A DNA stretch of 64,000 bases from JBGQMW01 sp963769845 (GTDB lineage: Archaea > Thermoproteota > Bathyarchaeia > Bathyarchaeales > Bathycorpusculaceae): assembly GCA_963769845.1 (NCBI GenBank), contig CAVYNL010000013.1, positions 111,768 through 175,767 of the forward strand, read 5' to 3'. This document shows positions 8,740 through 16,486 of this stretch, piece by piece. How positions within the stretch are numbered: the first letter of the stretch is position 1; each line of letters starts with the position of its first letter. Under the pieces are notes generated by a model. It searched no databases and was not told the DNA's origin. It was given only the letters and a program-made list of their open reading frames with translations. The translations under genes and the position numbers were made by a program.

Positions 8740-9051
8740 TCACCCTCCGCCCACAGGAGGTATTATTGCAAGGACGTCGCCGTCAGCGAGAACCGTTTCT
8801 AATCCCTTGAACGATGCCATGCTTCTGCCGTTTACTAGAAACTGGAGATACCCTTTGACCTCTCGAGTCTTTTTTTCGTAGACATACTCTGAGAATTTCC
8901 TCCCGTATCGCTTGGAGAGTTTCTCCAGCACAGCTGCGATGGTAACGTTTTCTCCTTCAGGAAACTCTAGAACCTCTTCCTTTTTGCGGGTGAGTTCTCT
9001 CAGAATCGTGAAAAACCGTACGGAAACACGCAAGTACCCTAGCACCGACAA
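8740..9051 (-). CDS. MoaD/ThiS-family beta-grasp sulfur carrier
   Basis: A 103-residue ubiquitin-fold protein ending in PPVGGG, the C-terminal Gly-Gly that is adenylated and thiocarboxylated in sulfur carriers or conjugated as archaeal SAMPs. The beta-grasp core is visible: VRFFTILRELT, a helix around TIAAVLEKL, FLVNGRS and LADGDVLAIIPP. MoaD would serve molybdopterin (or tungstopterin) synthesis, which fits the two AOR genes in this window; a SAMP-like role is equally possible. The first Met at 9051 is a reasonable start (MSVLGYLRVSVRFF). Confidence 0.85.
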   Translation of the reverse strand: MSVLGYLRVSVRFFTILRELTRKKEEVLEFPEGENVTIAAVLEKLSKRYGRKFSEYVYEKKTREVKGYLQFLVNGRSMASFKGLETVLADGDVLAIIPPVGGG

Positions 9052-9121
9052 TGTAACATGCAGGCTGAAATTTAAGCTATTACGTAGAACAAAGAATCAA
9101 GAAGATGGACATTCCTGTCTG

Positions 9122-9164
9122 CGCCTTTTTGAAAGGCGAACATGTAGAGGTAAGATTTATATTT
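9122..9164 (+). promoter_or_regulatory. Thermosome promoter with upstream inverted repeat
   Basis: A TTTATATTT box lies at 9156-9164, about 60 bases before the thermosome ATG, with an AATGGAGGATTTGT ribosome binding site nearer the start. Eighteen bases upstream of the box is a perfect 7-bp inverted repeat, CGCCTTT / AAAGGCG (9122-9128 and 9132-9138), in the place where archaeal heat-shock regulators often bind. An operator role is inferred from position only. Confidence 0.45.
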
Positions 9165-9222
9165 GTGAGCATTTTTTGCTTATTCGAAACAGTAGAGTTT
9201 TAGGTTTGAATGGAGGATTTGT

Positions 9223-10863
9223 ATGGCTTACTTGACGACGACAGCGTCGGGACAACCAGTCTTGATTCTGAAAGAAGGAACATCCCGCAACAGAGGAAAA
9301 GAAGCACAGAGAAACAACATCATGGCTGCTCGTGTAGTCGGCGAAGTCTTGAAATCAACTCTTGGACCTCGAGGCATGGACAAGATGCTCATCGACAGCT
9401 TGGGAGACATAACCATAACGAACGACGGAGCAACCATACTGAACGAGATCGAGGTTGAACACCCAGCGGCAAAGATGATGGTAGAAGTCGCTAAGACGCA
9501 GGATGACATGGTTGGCGACGGAACGACAACGGCAGTCGTTTTGGCAGGCGAACTGCTGAAGAAAGCAGAGGAACTATTGGAACAGAACATTCATCCAACA
9601 ATCGTGGTAAGCGGATACCGCAAAGCAGCATTGAAGGCAGTAGAAACCATAAACAATCTTGCGATTCAAGTGGAACTCACCGACCGCGCAACTTTGAAGA
9701 AGGTTGCCGTGACTTCTATGGCCAGCAAGGCAGTTGGCGCTGCAAGAGACCACTTGGCAGACATCGCGATCGATGCGGTTCGGCAGATAGTTGAAACGCG
9801 CGGTGACAGAACGATTGCAGACATAGACAACATCCAGACCATAAAGAAGACCGGAAAGAGCCTGCTGGAATCACAGCTTGTTAATGGCCTTGTTATAGAT
9901 AAGGAAGTAGTGCATCCAGGCATGCCGAGGCTTGTGGAGAAGGCGAAAATAGCCTTGATAGACTGTGCTCTGGAGATAGAGAAGACTGAAATAAGCGCTG
10001 AAATACGGATACGCGACCCAACTCAAATGAAAGCGTTCCTAGACCAAGAAAACAAGATGCTGCGGGACATGGTAGACAAGGTCAAAGCTTCAGGTGCAAA
10101 CGTTGTCTTCTGCCAGAAAGGCATAGACGACATGGCGCAGCACTTCTTGGCAAAAGAGGGAATACTGGCAGCAAGGAGAGTGAAACAGTCTGACATGGAG
10201 AAACTGGCAAGGGCAACAGGCGGCAGAATTGTGACAGACTTGTCTGATCTCAGGTCACAGGATTTGGGTATTGCGGGTATAGTGGAAGAGCGCAAACTGG
10301 GTGAAGACAAGATGGTGTTCGTGGAGAAATGCAAAGACCCCCGCTCAGTTGCAATAATCATCCGCGCCGGCCTTGAGAGAATGGTTGACGAAGCGGAAAG
10401 AGCAATGACTGACGCTTTGTCAGTTGTCTCAGACGTAGTTGAAACAAACAAGGTAGTAGCAGGCGGCGGTGCTGTAGAGATTGAAGTGGCAAAGGACCTT
10501 CGCGCCTACGCCACAAATGTCGGCGGAAGAGAGCAGTTGGCAATCGAAATGTTCGCTGACGCAATGGAAATAATACCGAAAACCTTGGCTGAAAATGCAG
10601 GCTTGGAAGCAATCGATATTCTTGTAGAACTGAGGGCTGCACACGAAAAGGCCGAAGGAAAGAACAAAGGAGTGAACGTCTTTACAGGAAAAGTTGAGAA
10701 CATGCGAGACAAAGGCGTCATCGAACCAGTCATAGTCAAAGAACAAGCAGTGAAATCAGCAACAGAATCTGCAGCGATGATACTTCGCATAGACGACGTG
10801 ATTGCATCAACAAAGCCAAAGGAAACAGGAAAGACACCTAGCCCGCCAGAAGGCGAAGACTAG
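9223..10863 (+). CDS. Thermosome subunit (group II chaperonin)
   Basis: ATP-driven double-ring chaperonin folding cytosolic proteins. Equatorial ATP-site motifs are GPRGMDKML, NDGATIL and GDGTTTAVVLAGELL (residues about 45-100), with the apical domain in the middle and GGGAVEIEVAKDL near residue 412. Length 546 with the family start MAYLTTTASGQPVLILKEGT. The C-terminus ends in PSPPEGED, without the Gly-Met-rich tail of many thermosomes. The message likely ends at the pyrimidine-rich TTTCTCTTTTTG about 10 bases after the stop. Only one subunit gene is in the window. Confidence 0.97.
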   Translation: MAYLTTTASGQPVLILKEGTSRNRGKEAQRNNIMAARVVGEVLKSTLGPRGMDKMLIDSLGDITITNDGATILNEIEVEHPAAKMMVEVAKTQDDMVGDGTTTAVVLAGELLKKAEELLEQNIHPTIVVSGYRKAALKAVETINNLAIQVELTDRATLKKVAVTSMASKAVGAARDHLADIAIDAVRQIVETRGDRTIADIDNIQTIKKTGKSLLESQLVNGLVIDKEVVHPGMPRLVEKAKIALIDCALEIEKTEISAEIRIRDPTQMKAFLDQENKMLRDMVDKVKASGANVVFCQKGIDDMAQHFLAKEGILAARRVKQSDMEKLARATGGRIVTDLSDLRSQDLGIAGIVEERKLGEDKMVFVEKCKDPRSVAIIIRAGLERMVDEAERAMTDALSVVSDVVETNKVVAGGGAVEIEVAKDLRAYATNVGGREQLAIEMFADAMEIIPKTLAENAGLEAIDILVELRAAHEKAEGKNKGVNVFTGKVENMRDKGVIEPVIVKEQAVKSATESAAMILRIDDVIASTKPKETGKTPSPPEGED

Positions 10864-11112
10864 AACAATTTCCCATTTCTCTTTTTGACGCTGTTTCTGC
10901 GTGCAAGGTCTTCGGCCCAAACAGGGCATGGGCGATTACTCTCACACAAGAGGTTTCTGCGCGATTCCCGTGGCTGATGAGGTATCTGTTCTGTCGACTT
11001 TCTCTTTGTAGCAACCGTGATCGCACAGACTGCCTTAAAGCCTGAGACGAAAACATAGTGGCGGATCAGGAGCGCAGAAGGAGGAGACCCTACGAGCCCC
11101 GAGAAGGAGATA

Positions 11113-11439
11113 GTGTCCTATCTAGAGGAATACGGGAACACGAGAGAAGAAGATCTTGTTGACTATCTGCTTCAGAACTTCAATTGCTCGCCAGGCAAGG
11201 CCAAGAAAATGCTTCACCGTCTGATTGTGAAGGGCCAGATCTTTCGACTCGTCCACGATAGACTAAGCACTCCCAGAGTGTACTTTACAATCGAAACGCG
11301 CATTCGCCTGGAGGAACTAGAGGACAGAGTCGAAGCCGGAACTTCTGCTGAATCCAAGACAGAAGCGGAGAAGATCTTGGAGGAAGCAGCAGTACTTGCA
11401 GAGAAGAGAATCCAAGACAAATCGGGCAAAAGCTTCTAG
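11113..11439 (+). CDS. Small winged-helix-like protein
   Basis: A 108-residue protein with a helical N-terminal half (VSYLEEYGNTREEDLVDYL, then a GKAKKMLHRLIVKGQIFRL recognition-like helix and a FTIETRIRLEEL wing/helix) that looks like a winged-helix DNA-binding fold, and a charged coiled C-terminus rich in Glu/Ala. The start is unclear: GTG at 11113 is the first standard start, but the open frame and a helix-like EKEIVSYL reach further back, and a strong AAGGAGGA at 11079-11086 suggests translation may begin upstream at a non-standard codon. Convergent with the aminotransferase. Function unknown; not assigned to a family. Confidence 0.6.
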   Translation: MSYLEEYGNTREEDLVDYLLQNFNCSPGKAKKMLHRLIVKGQIFRLVHDRLSTPRVYFTIETRIRLEELEDRVEAGTSAESKTEAEKILEEAAVLAEKRIQDKSGKSF

Positions 11440-11456
11440 CTGCTCAGACTCTGTCT

Positions 11457-12662
11457 TTACTTGGCTTTCTTCATGAATCGTTCCATTTCATCAAGTGCAT
11501 GTTCCAGCGTCTCGATGGGCGGCAGTACTACTCCTCTTACGTGGCCTGTGCCGTAAGCTGGGTCAAACCCTGAGCCGTGGACAAAGAGTACGCCAGTTTC
11601 CCGCAGTAGGTCCAGAACAAAGTCCATGTCTGTTTTCCACTTCTGGCCTACGTTGTGTATCTTGGGGAAAACATAGAAAGCTGCCTCAGGCTTGGTGCAG
11701 CTGACGCCTTCCATCTCGTTCAGCCGGTTCCATGCGTACGTGCTTCTTTCGCGGATTTTCTTGACGGTTTCCTTTATGTGGTCTTGGGGCCCTTCCAGCG
11801 CTGCTACGCCTGCTTTCTGAACGGGCGTGTTGGCGCACAATCTTATTCTTGCCTCTTTCTCCACGCACTGCTTCATGTCTTGAAGTTGGCCATCGTTGTC
11901 ATGGAAGTATACGTATCCGAGTCTCCACCCCGTCATCAGATATGCTTTTGAAAAGCCATTTAACCCTATGACGGGAACATCCTTGGTCAAGGAAGCGGTG
12001 CTGATGAACTTTTTCTCGAAGACGATCTGGTCATAGATCTCGTCTGATATGACTGGCAAATCATACTCTCCCGCCAGCTCGACAATTTGCCTTATTACCT
12101 TTTCCTCGTAAAGCGCGCCGCAAGGATTGTTAGGGTTGATGACCACGATTCCCCGCGTTTTCTTCGAGATCTTTTTTCTAAGGTCATCCAAGTTTGGCTG
12201 CCAACCGTTTTCTTCGACAGTCTGGTAGGTGACTGGCTTTCCGCCGAAGAATCTGGTGTAGGAAATGTATGGAGGATATGTTGGCCCAGGAAGAAGAATC
12301 TCGTCTCCCGCATCGACAAGAGCTGCCATAACCATCTGGATGCCTTCGGAGATTCCTGAGGTGACGATAACATCATCAGCAGATATCTCGACACGGTTCA
12401 GTCTTTTCTCCTTGCGGCTGATTGCTTCTCTAAGTTCTGGTATTCCCTCCGATGGGGAATAGAGATTGGCGTGCTCCTCAACAGCCTTTGTCAGAGCTTG
12501 CTTAACGTGCTGGGGAGTGTCAAAGTCGAAGGCATTCGGGTCGCCGATGTTCAGGTAATAGATCTTCTTTCCCGTTTTTGCGACTTGCTTTGCGTACGGG
12601 ATGACATCGCGGATTGCGTATTCGATCTTGCGGACTCTGTCAGTGACTCTGACATTTGTCAA
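11457..12662 (-). CDS. Class I/II aminotransferase (alanine/aspartate aminotransferase-like)
   Basis: PLP-dependent fold-type I enzyme that moves amino groups between an amino acid and a 2-oxoacid. Motifs: LNIGDPNAFDF near the N-terminus, a TSGISEGIQ phosphate-binding loop, NPNNPCGALY, SDEIYDQIVFE (Asp contacting PLP) and NGFSKAYLMTGWRLGY with the PLP lysine and phosphate-binding Arg; a C-terminal HGSGFDPAYGTGHVRGV carries the carboxylate-binding Arg. The 401-residue size and sequence style match the archaeal alanine aminotransferase group. Exact substrate unproven. The start Met precedes VRVTDRVRKIEYAIRD, typical for the group. Confidence 0.9.
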   Translation of the reverse strand: MTNVRVTDRVRKIEYAIRDVIPYAKQVAKTGKKIYYLNIGDPNAFDFDTPQHVKQALTKAVEEHANLYSPSEGIPELREAISRKEKRLNRVEISADDVIVTSGISEGIQMVMAALVDAGDEILLPGPTYPPYISYTRFFGGKPVTYQTVEENGWQPNLDDLRKKISKKTRGIVVINPNNPCGALYEEKVIRQIVELAGEYDLPVISDEIYDQIVFEKKFISTASLTKDVPVIGLNGFSKAYLMTGWRLGYVYFHDNDGQLQDMKQCVEKEARIRLCANTPVQKAGVAALEGPQDHIKETVKKIRERSTYAWNRLNEMEGVSCTKPEAAFYVFPKIHNVGQKWKTDMDFVLDLLRETGVLFVHGSGFDPAYGTGHVRGVVLPPIETLEHALDEMERFMKKAK

Positions 12663-12722
12663 GGCGTCAACCTTCTGGAGGTTTAGGATTTGTTCAGAAA
12701 TGAAATAAAGATTGTGGAGGGA

Positions 12723-14381
12723 CTACTCGACTCTTAACGTTGTCGAAACTTGAGAACCGTCGGATGCTGTCACGATGATAGTCACGTCTTTGCCTGCGTA
12801 GGGGCTCCAGTCCCAGGGGCACGTGAACGTCACTTGCCCGGCAGGGGTGATCAGGTATCCTTGGGTGCCGATCGTTGGGCTTGCAATTGTTCCGTCAAGC
12901 ACGAACGTGGTGTTTCCTGTGTTGACAGAAATCTGGACTATGGTCGCGTTTGTCTTGGAGTATTGACTGTCGTAGACAGTGACGTTGAGGTACGGGTTGC
13001 CTGTTGTGAGGTTTGAGTTTGAAGCGTTGACTGCGCCGAAGTACGGAAGTTTTGTCGTTTGTGAAATTGAAATCTGCCCTGCGTCGTAGGTGGCGTGCAC
13101 GGTGATGCCCATGCTGCTTCCTACAGAGTCTGTCCAGTTGTACGTGCACTGGATTATGTTCTGACTTCCAGGCGCAACCAGCGTCGAGGTTATGGTTGTG
13201 CTGGTCTGGTTGAAATCTACTCCTGTGATGTTGATTGCTTGAACCGAGGCACGCATGTTTGTCACGTTGACGCTGAAGTGCTGTAGGTCGCCTACATCAA
13301 AACTGATGTTTCCGAGGTTCCAGAGGATCGCAGGAGGAGTTGTGGCTGTATAGTTCTGCACGCTGAAGCCTTCTTTTGTGAAGACTTGCACCGTGAATGA
13401 TTGATTGCGGAAGGCTGTCCAGTCCCAGAGGCACATGATGGGCTGCGAGCTGTTTGGAGGGAGCTTTATCGGGAGAGCGCTTAAGAGTGGGTTCGTCATT
13501 GGGCTGATGGTTGTGCCGTTTGACAACGTCAGGTTCAACGCACTAAGCGTCGTTTCGGCTGTCGACTCGGGGGTGCTTCTGACTGTGACGTTGAAATATG
13601 TCGAGTTGGTGTAGTCAAAGTTGATTTGATCCACGTAGACATAGGCACCTAGGATTGTGGGTGTCACGTAGGTTTGTTCGAGACCCTCAGCCGTTCCAAC
13701 GACGATAGTCACGTTTTGTCCAGTGAGAGTTCCCCAGTTCCGTTCGATTTGGAAGCTTTGGCCCTGTCCCGCTGATAGGTTGAATGGGAGCGCGGGTGTA
13801 ATGTTCGTCACGGCTAGTCCTGCCACAGTTATCTGCGAGATTGTCAGGTTCATCACGGACGAGGGATGGTTCTGCACTGTTATGTTGAAGTGCTGAATAT
13901 TCTCAGAGGCGTTGAAGCCTGAGATTACCAGTTTGGCCGCCGGTGGCGTGTACACTCCGCTGAGGACTGAGGTACTCTCGGCAATTGGCTCGATTCTCAC
14001 ACTTTCTCCAGCGAAATCACCCCAATTCTCGTAACAAGTGAAAGTTTGTCTGGTACCTATGGTCATGTTGAAGGGAACAGCGGGACTGGTAGTTGGAACG
14101 TCGTACGTCTGATTCGCTGCTTCATCAACCACTTTGAAGGCTGTCAGGTTCAGGTCTGAAATCGAGTTTGAAGGGTTGATGACCGTCACGTTGAAATACG
14201 TGAAATCGTTAGAGGGGAAAACCACGTCCTCAACGACCATTGTCGTCACGTTTTGTGGCATGTTCCAGAAGGCTGCCATCACCCACATGTACGAAATGAG
14301 GGCTCCGATTATCAGAGAAGCCAGTATGATCAGAACCATCAACAAACTCGAAATTGCCATATTAGATTTTCTAAGGCGCAA
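12723..14381 (-). CDS. Secreted/cell-surface protein with five tandem repeats
   Basis: A 552-residue protein beginning MRLRKSNMAISSLLMVLIILASL: a positively charged N-terminus followed by one long hydrophobic helix (about residues 10-35), as in archaeal pilin-like or signal-anchor proteins. The rest is about five repeats of roughly 100 residues, each with a strand (Y/H)FNVTV, a conserved (A)LPFN/LP..L segment and a Trp-containing C(x)nW motif (ENWGDFAG, RNWGTLTG, WDWTAFRN, YNWTDSVG, WDWSPYAG). Asn-X-Ser/Thr sites are very frequent, suggesting heavy N-glycosylation outside the cell. The strand-rich repeats look Ig-like. No enzyme motif. Role in surface layer or adhesion is inferred. Confidence 0.75.
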   Translation of the reverse strand: MRLRKSNMAISSLLMVLIILASLIIGALISYMWVMAAFWNMPQNVTTMVVEDVVFPSNDFTYFNVTVINPSNSISDLNLTAFKVVDEAANQTYDVPTTSPAVPFNMTIGTRQTFTCYENWGDFAGESVRIEPIAESTSVLSGVYTPPAAKLVISGFNASENIQHFNITVQNHPSSVMNLTISQITVAGLAVTNITPALPFNLSAGQGQSFQIERNWGTLTGQNVTIVVGTAEGLEQTYVTPTILGAYVYVDQINFDYTNSTYFNVTVRSTPESTAETTLSALNLTLSNGTTISPMTNPLLSALPIKLPPNSSQPIMCLWDWTAFRNQSFTVQVFTKEGFSVQNYTATTPPAILWNLGNISFDVGDLQHFSVNVTNMRASVQAINITGVDFNQTSTTITSTLVAPGSQNIIQCTYNWTDSVGSSMGITVHATYDAGQISISQTTKLPYFGAVNASNSNLTTGNPYLNVTVYDSQYSKTNATIVQISVNTGNTTFVLDGTIASPTIGTQGYLITPAGQVTFTCPWDWSPYAGKDVTIIVTASDGSQVSTTLRVE

Positions 14382-14797
14382 ATTCTTCCCCTGTTTTCTG
14401 TCGCTTGCAACAAATCATATTCATAGTGATAATTCATGCGGTATTCGTAGGCCGTATGGATTACTCGCCCATGTTATGATTTACACTTCAAGAATGTTTG
14501 ACAGGTATTTTAGTTTTCCGCACTCCGTTCAGGCGGGGTGTCGTGTAGGCGAACTAGATGGACTCACAACGCGGAAGGATACTGCTAACTTGTCCCTCAT
14601 GGGATTTCGCATGGAATTCATCTGTCTCCCAGTTGACACCCTTATAAAGGCGCGTTTTTGGACCTGAAATATGGCAATGTGAAAACATCACGGCCCCCAC
14701 TCATGCCATAGATTACTCGATAACAAGATTTAAGTCCGTTTCAATAGTAACATTCAATCAAGGAGGACTGCGACTCTCAAAAAAGGTTGGGGATTTC
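14382..14797. other. Intergenic region between divergent membrane-protein genes
   Basis: No convincing gene or tRNA is seen in this 416-base gap. It holds two promoter-like boxes, CTTATAAAG at about 14641 (symmetric enough to serve either strand) and GATTTAAG at about 14727-14734, the latter 34 bases upstream of the AGGAGGA site at 14761 that precedes the next gene. Confidence 0.4.
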
Positions 14798-15016
14798 TTG
14801 AGAATTGACCATCTCTTGATCCTGACAGATTTCACTTTCTTCACGCTGGCGATATTCTTCTCAGGATTCACACTTCAAGTCGCAGACCCCAATCTAAAGA
14901 TACAACTCATGGCTTTGTCGTCATCCTTCTTCGTCGGCGGTATCGTACTCGTCATTGCTCTAGTATTGCTGTTTGTCTTCAAAAGAGTGCTATTCAAGAA
15001 GCAAGAGCTGGAGTGA
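14798..15016 (+). CDS. Small two-helix membrane protein
   Basis: A 72-residue protein with two predicted membrane helices (about 9-27 and 41-62) and a basic C-terminal tail (FKRVLFKKQELE), so the C-terminus is probably cytoplasmic. The start is uncertain: TTG at 14798 is the first standard start, whereas an AGGAGGA at 14761-14767 abuts an in-frame CTG at 14768 that would add ten residues. No family recognised. Confidence 0.5.
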   Translation: MRIDHLLILTDFTFFTLAIFFSGFTLQVADPNLKIQLMALSSSFFVGGIVLVIALVLLFVFKRVLFKKQELE

Positions 15017-15123
15017 GCTGCACTTTTGTCGGGCTGCGCTATGATCCTAGCTCTGGGACGCTTCGACAAAGTTTAAATCTTGTCTGTCTCAATAGCTGCC
15101 TTCCAGTCCAGTGAGGGTTCACC

Positions 15124-16410
15124 ATGGCAGACCATGATGCAGTCATAGTTGGTGCTGGTATTCTGGGTTTGTCAACAGCTTTTCACATCAAGAGCAGAAA
15201 CCCCAAGTTAGATGTCGTTGTCGTTGACAGGCTGGGTGCCGCGGGTCAAGGCAGCACAGCAAAGAGCGCAGCCGCGTTTCGTTGCCTTTTTGCATCACGC
15301 ACAAACTTCGCATTGGCTGATTCTTCTGCCGAGTTCTACAGGCATGTACAAGACGGACTTCGCAGGGACCTGAAGCTGAGATGGGCAGGTTATTTATGGT
15401 TCTTCGATGAGGATGGCTATCGCAGAATGCTTCCCGTTCTGAAAGACCTCGCGAACAAGGGGTTCAAGTATAAGGAATATGATGAAGATGAGCTTGCCAA
15501 AAAGCTTGACATGAAGACGACTTTTCCAGAAGACCAAGAAGCAAAGATGATGGGATTGGGAAACGTGCACAAGGGAATTCTGATTCCGAAAGCGGGCCTG
15601 ATCGACGTTGACTCTCTCGTCAAGTTCTATGAATCTGAGTTCCTGCGCCTCGGCGGAAAAATCCAGTACAACACCGAAGTGAAAGAAGTAGTCGTGGAAC
15701 CGCGCCAGCCTCTTGGGATGCCGGGCGAACCGTACTTCTGGCAAGATTCAACAGTCACAGGCGTGAAAACCAACAAGGGTCTACTGAGGGCGAAGAAAAC
15801 CATAGTTGCGGCAGGAGCATGGGTCTCTCAGCTTCTAGATCCTGTAGGGATCGAATCCTTTGTCAAGGCCAAGAAGAGACAGATTTTCTCGATCAAGGCG
15901 AAAACGGATGCGCTGAGAAAACTCCTGTTTTCACGAGAGTTCACAGATGCAGGGTGCCTGCCCTTCACGATTCTTCCAAAGCCGACTGCTTACATAAGGC
16001 CCGCACCTGAAGAAGACGCGCTGTGGTTGGCCTATGCCGACGAGTTTCCGAGAGCGTTCAAGATTGAGGATGACCCTCAGCCCGAAGAAAACTACTATAC
16101 ATACGGCCTGTACCAAGTCATGTCCAAGTATTTCCCACAGTTCACAGACTGCCAACCATTCTCGGCTTTCGCGGGGTTGTACGAAATCAACAGCATCGAC
16201 GGACAGCCGCTCATCTTCGAAGAAAACGGCCTGATTGTTGTTGGCGGAGCAAGCGGAAGCGGAATACTCAAGGCCGATGCTGTGGGAAGAATTGCAGCCA
16301 CACTCTACAATAACGAGGAGTATGCGCTTCTTTACGGAGACAGAAAGTTCAAGGTCAGCGACCTCGGACTGAAACACAGAAATGTCGAGCCGGAAAAGCT
16401 AGTGATCTGA
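15124..16410 (+). CDS. FAD-dependent oxidoreductase, DAO/glycine-oxidase family
   Basis: Rossmann FAD-binding N-terminus (VIVGAGILGLSTAFH, GxGxxG at about residues 8-20) and the D-amino acid oxidase fold: KSAAAFRCLF, a central LIDVDSLVKF segment that opens the substrate domain, TIVAAGAWV and a C-terminal GGASGSGILKADAVGR flavin-contact motif. These enzymes oxidise amines or 2-hydroxy acids (sarcosine, glycine, D-amino acids, glycerol-3-phosphate). Length 428. Nothing here fixes the substrate. TTTAAAT precedes the gene by about 45 bases, and the ATG follows a GTGAGGGTTCACC stretch. The next gene, an AOR, has its own promoter-like element. Confidence 0.85.
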   Translation: MADHDAVIVGAGILGLSTAFHIKSRNPKLDVVVVDRLGAAGQGSTAKSAAAFRCLFASRTNFALADSSAEFYRHVQDGLRRDLKLRWAGYLWFFDEDGYRRMLPVLKDLANKGFKYKEYDEDELAKKLDMKTTFPEDQEAKMMGLGNVHKGILIPKAGLIDVDSLVKFYESEFLRLGGKIQYNTEVKEVVVEPRQPLGMPGEPYFWQDSTVTGVKTNKGLLRAKKTIVAAGAWVSQLLDPVGIESFVKAKKRQIFSIKAKTDALRKLLFSREFTDAGCLPFTILPKPTAYIRPAPEEDALWLAYADEFPRAFKIEDDPQPEENYYTYGLYQVMSKYFPQFTDCQPFSAFAGLYEINSIDGQPLIFEENGLIVVGGASGSGILKADAVGRIAATLYNNEEYALLYGDRKFKVSDLGLKHRNVEPEKLVI

Positions 16411-16422
16411 CAACAAGTGCAC

Positions 16423-16445
16423 AAACAGGTTTATCTGTTTTAAAG
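16423..16445 (+). promoter_or_regulatory. Inverted repeat overlapping the AOR promoter
   Basis: AAACAG (16423-16428) and CTGTTT (16435-16440) form a perfect inverted repeat with a 6-base spacer, and the right arm runs into a GTTTTAAAG TATA-like box, 42 bases before the AOR start. The position suits an operator that blocks TBP/TFB binding; it could also act as the 3' hairpin of the preceding gene. Confidence 0.4.
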
Positions 16446-16486
16446 CCCATATACTCTGTTATTCTTCTTCTGTGAGCGGTGAGAAT

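Noticed and set aside
10975..11045. Possible C/D box small RNA (TGATGA at 10975, CTGA at 11042)
   Set aside because: No convincing D' and C' boxes at the right spacing and no closing stem; boxes this short occur often by chance.
14134..14667. 177-codon open frame on the plus strand
   Set aside because: It is mostly antisense to the surface repeat protein and the rest has no domain or start signals.
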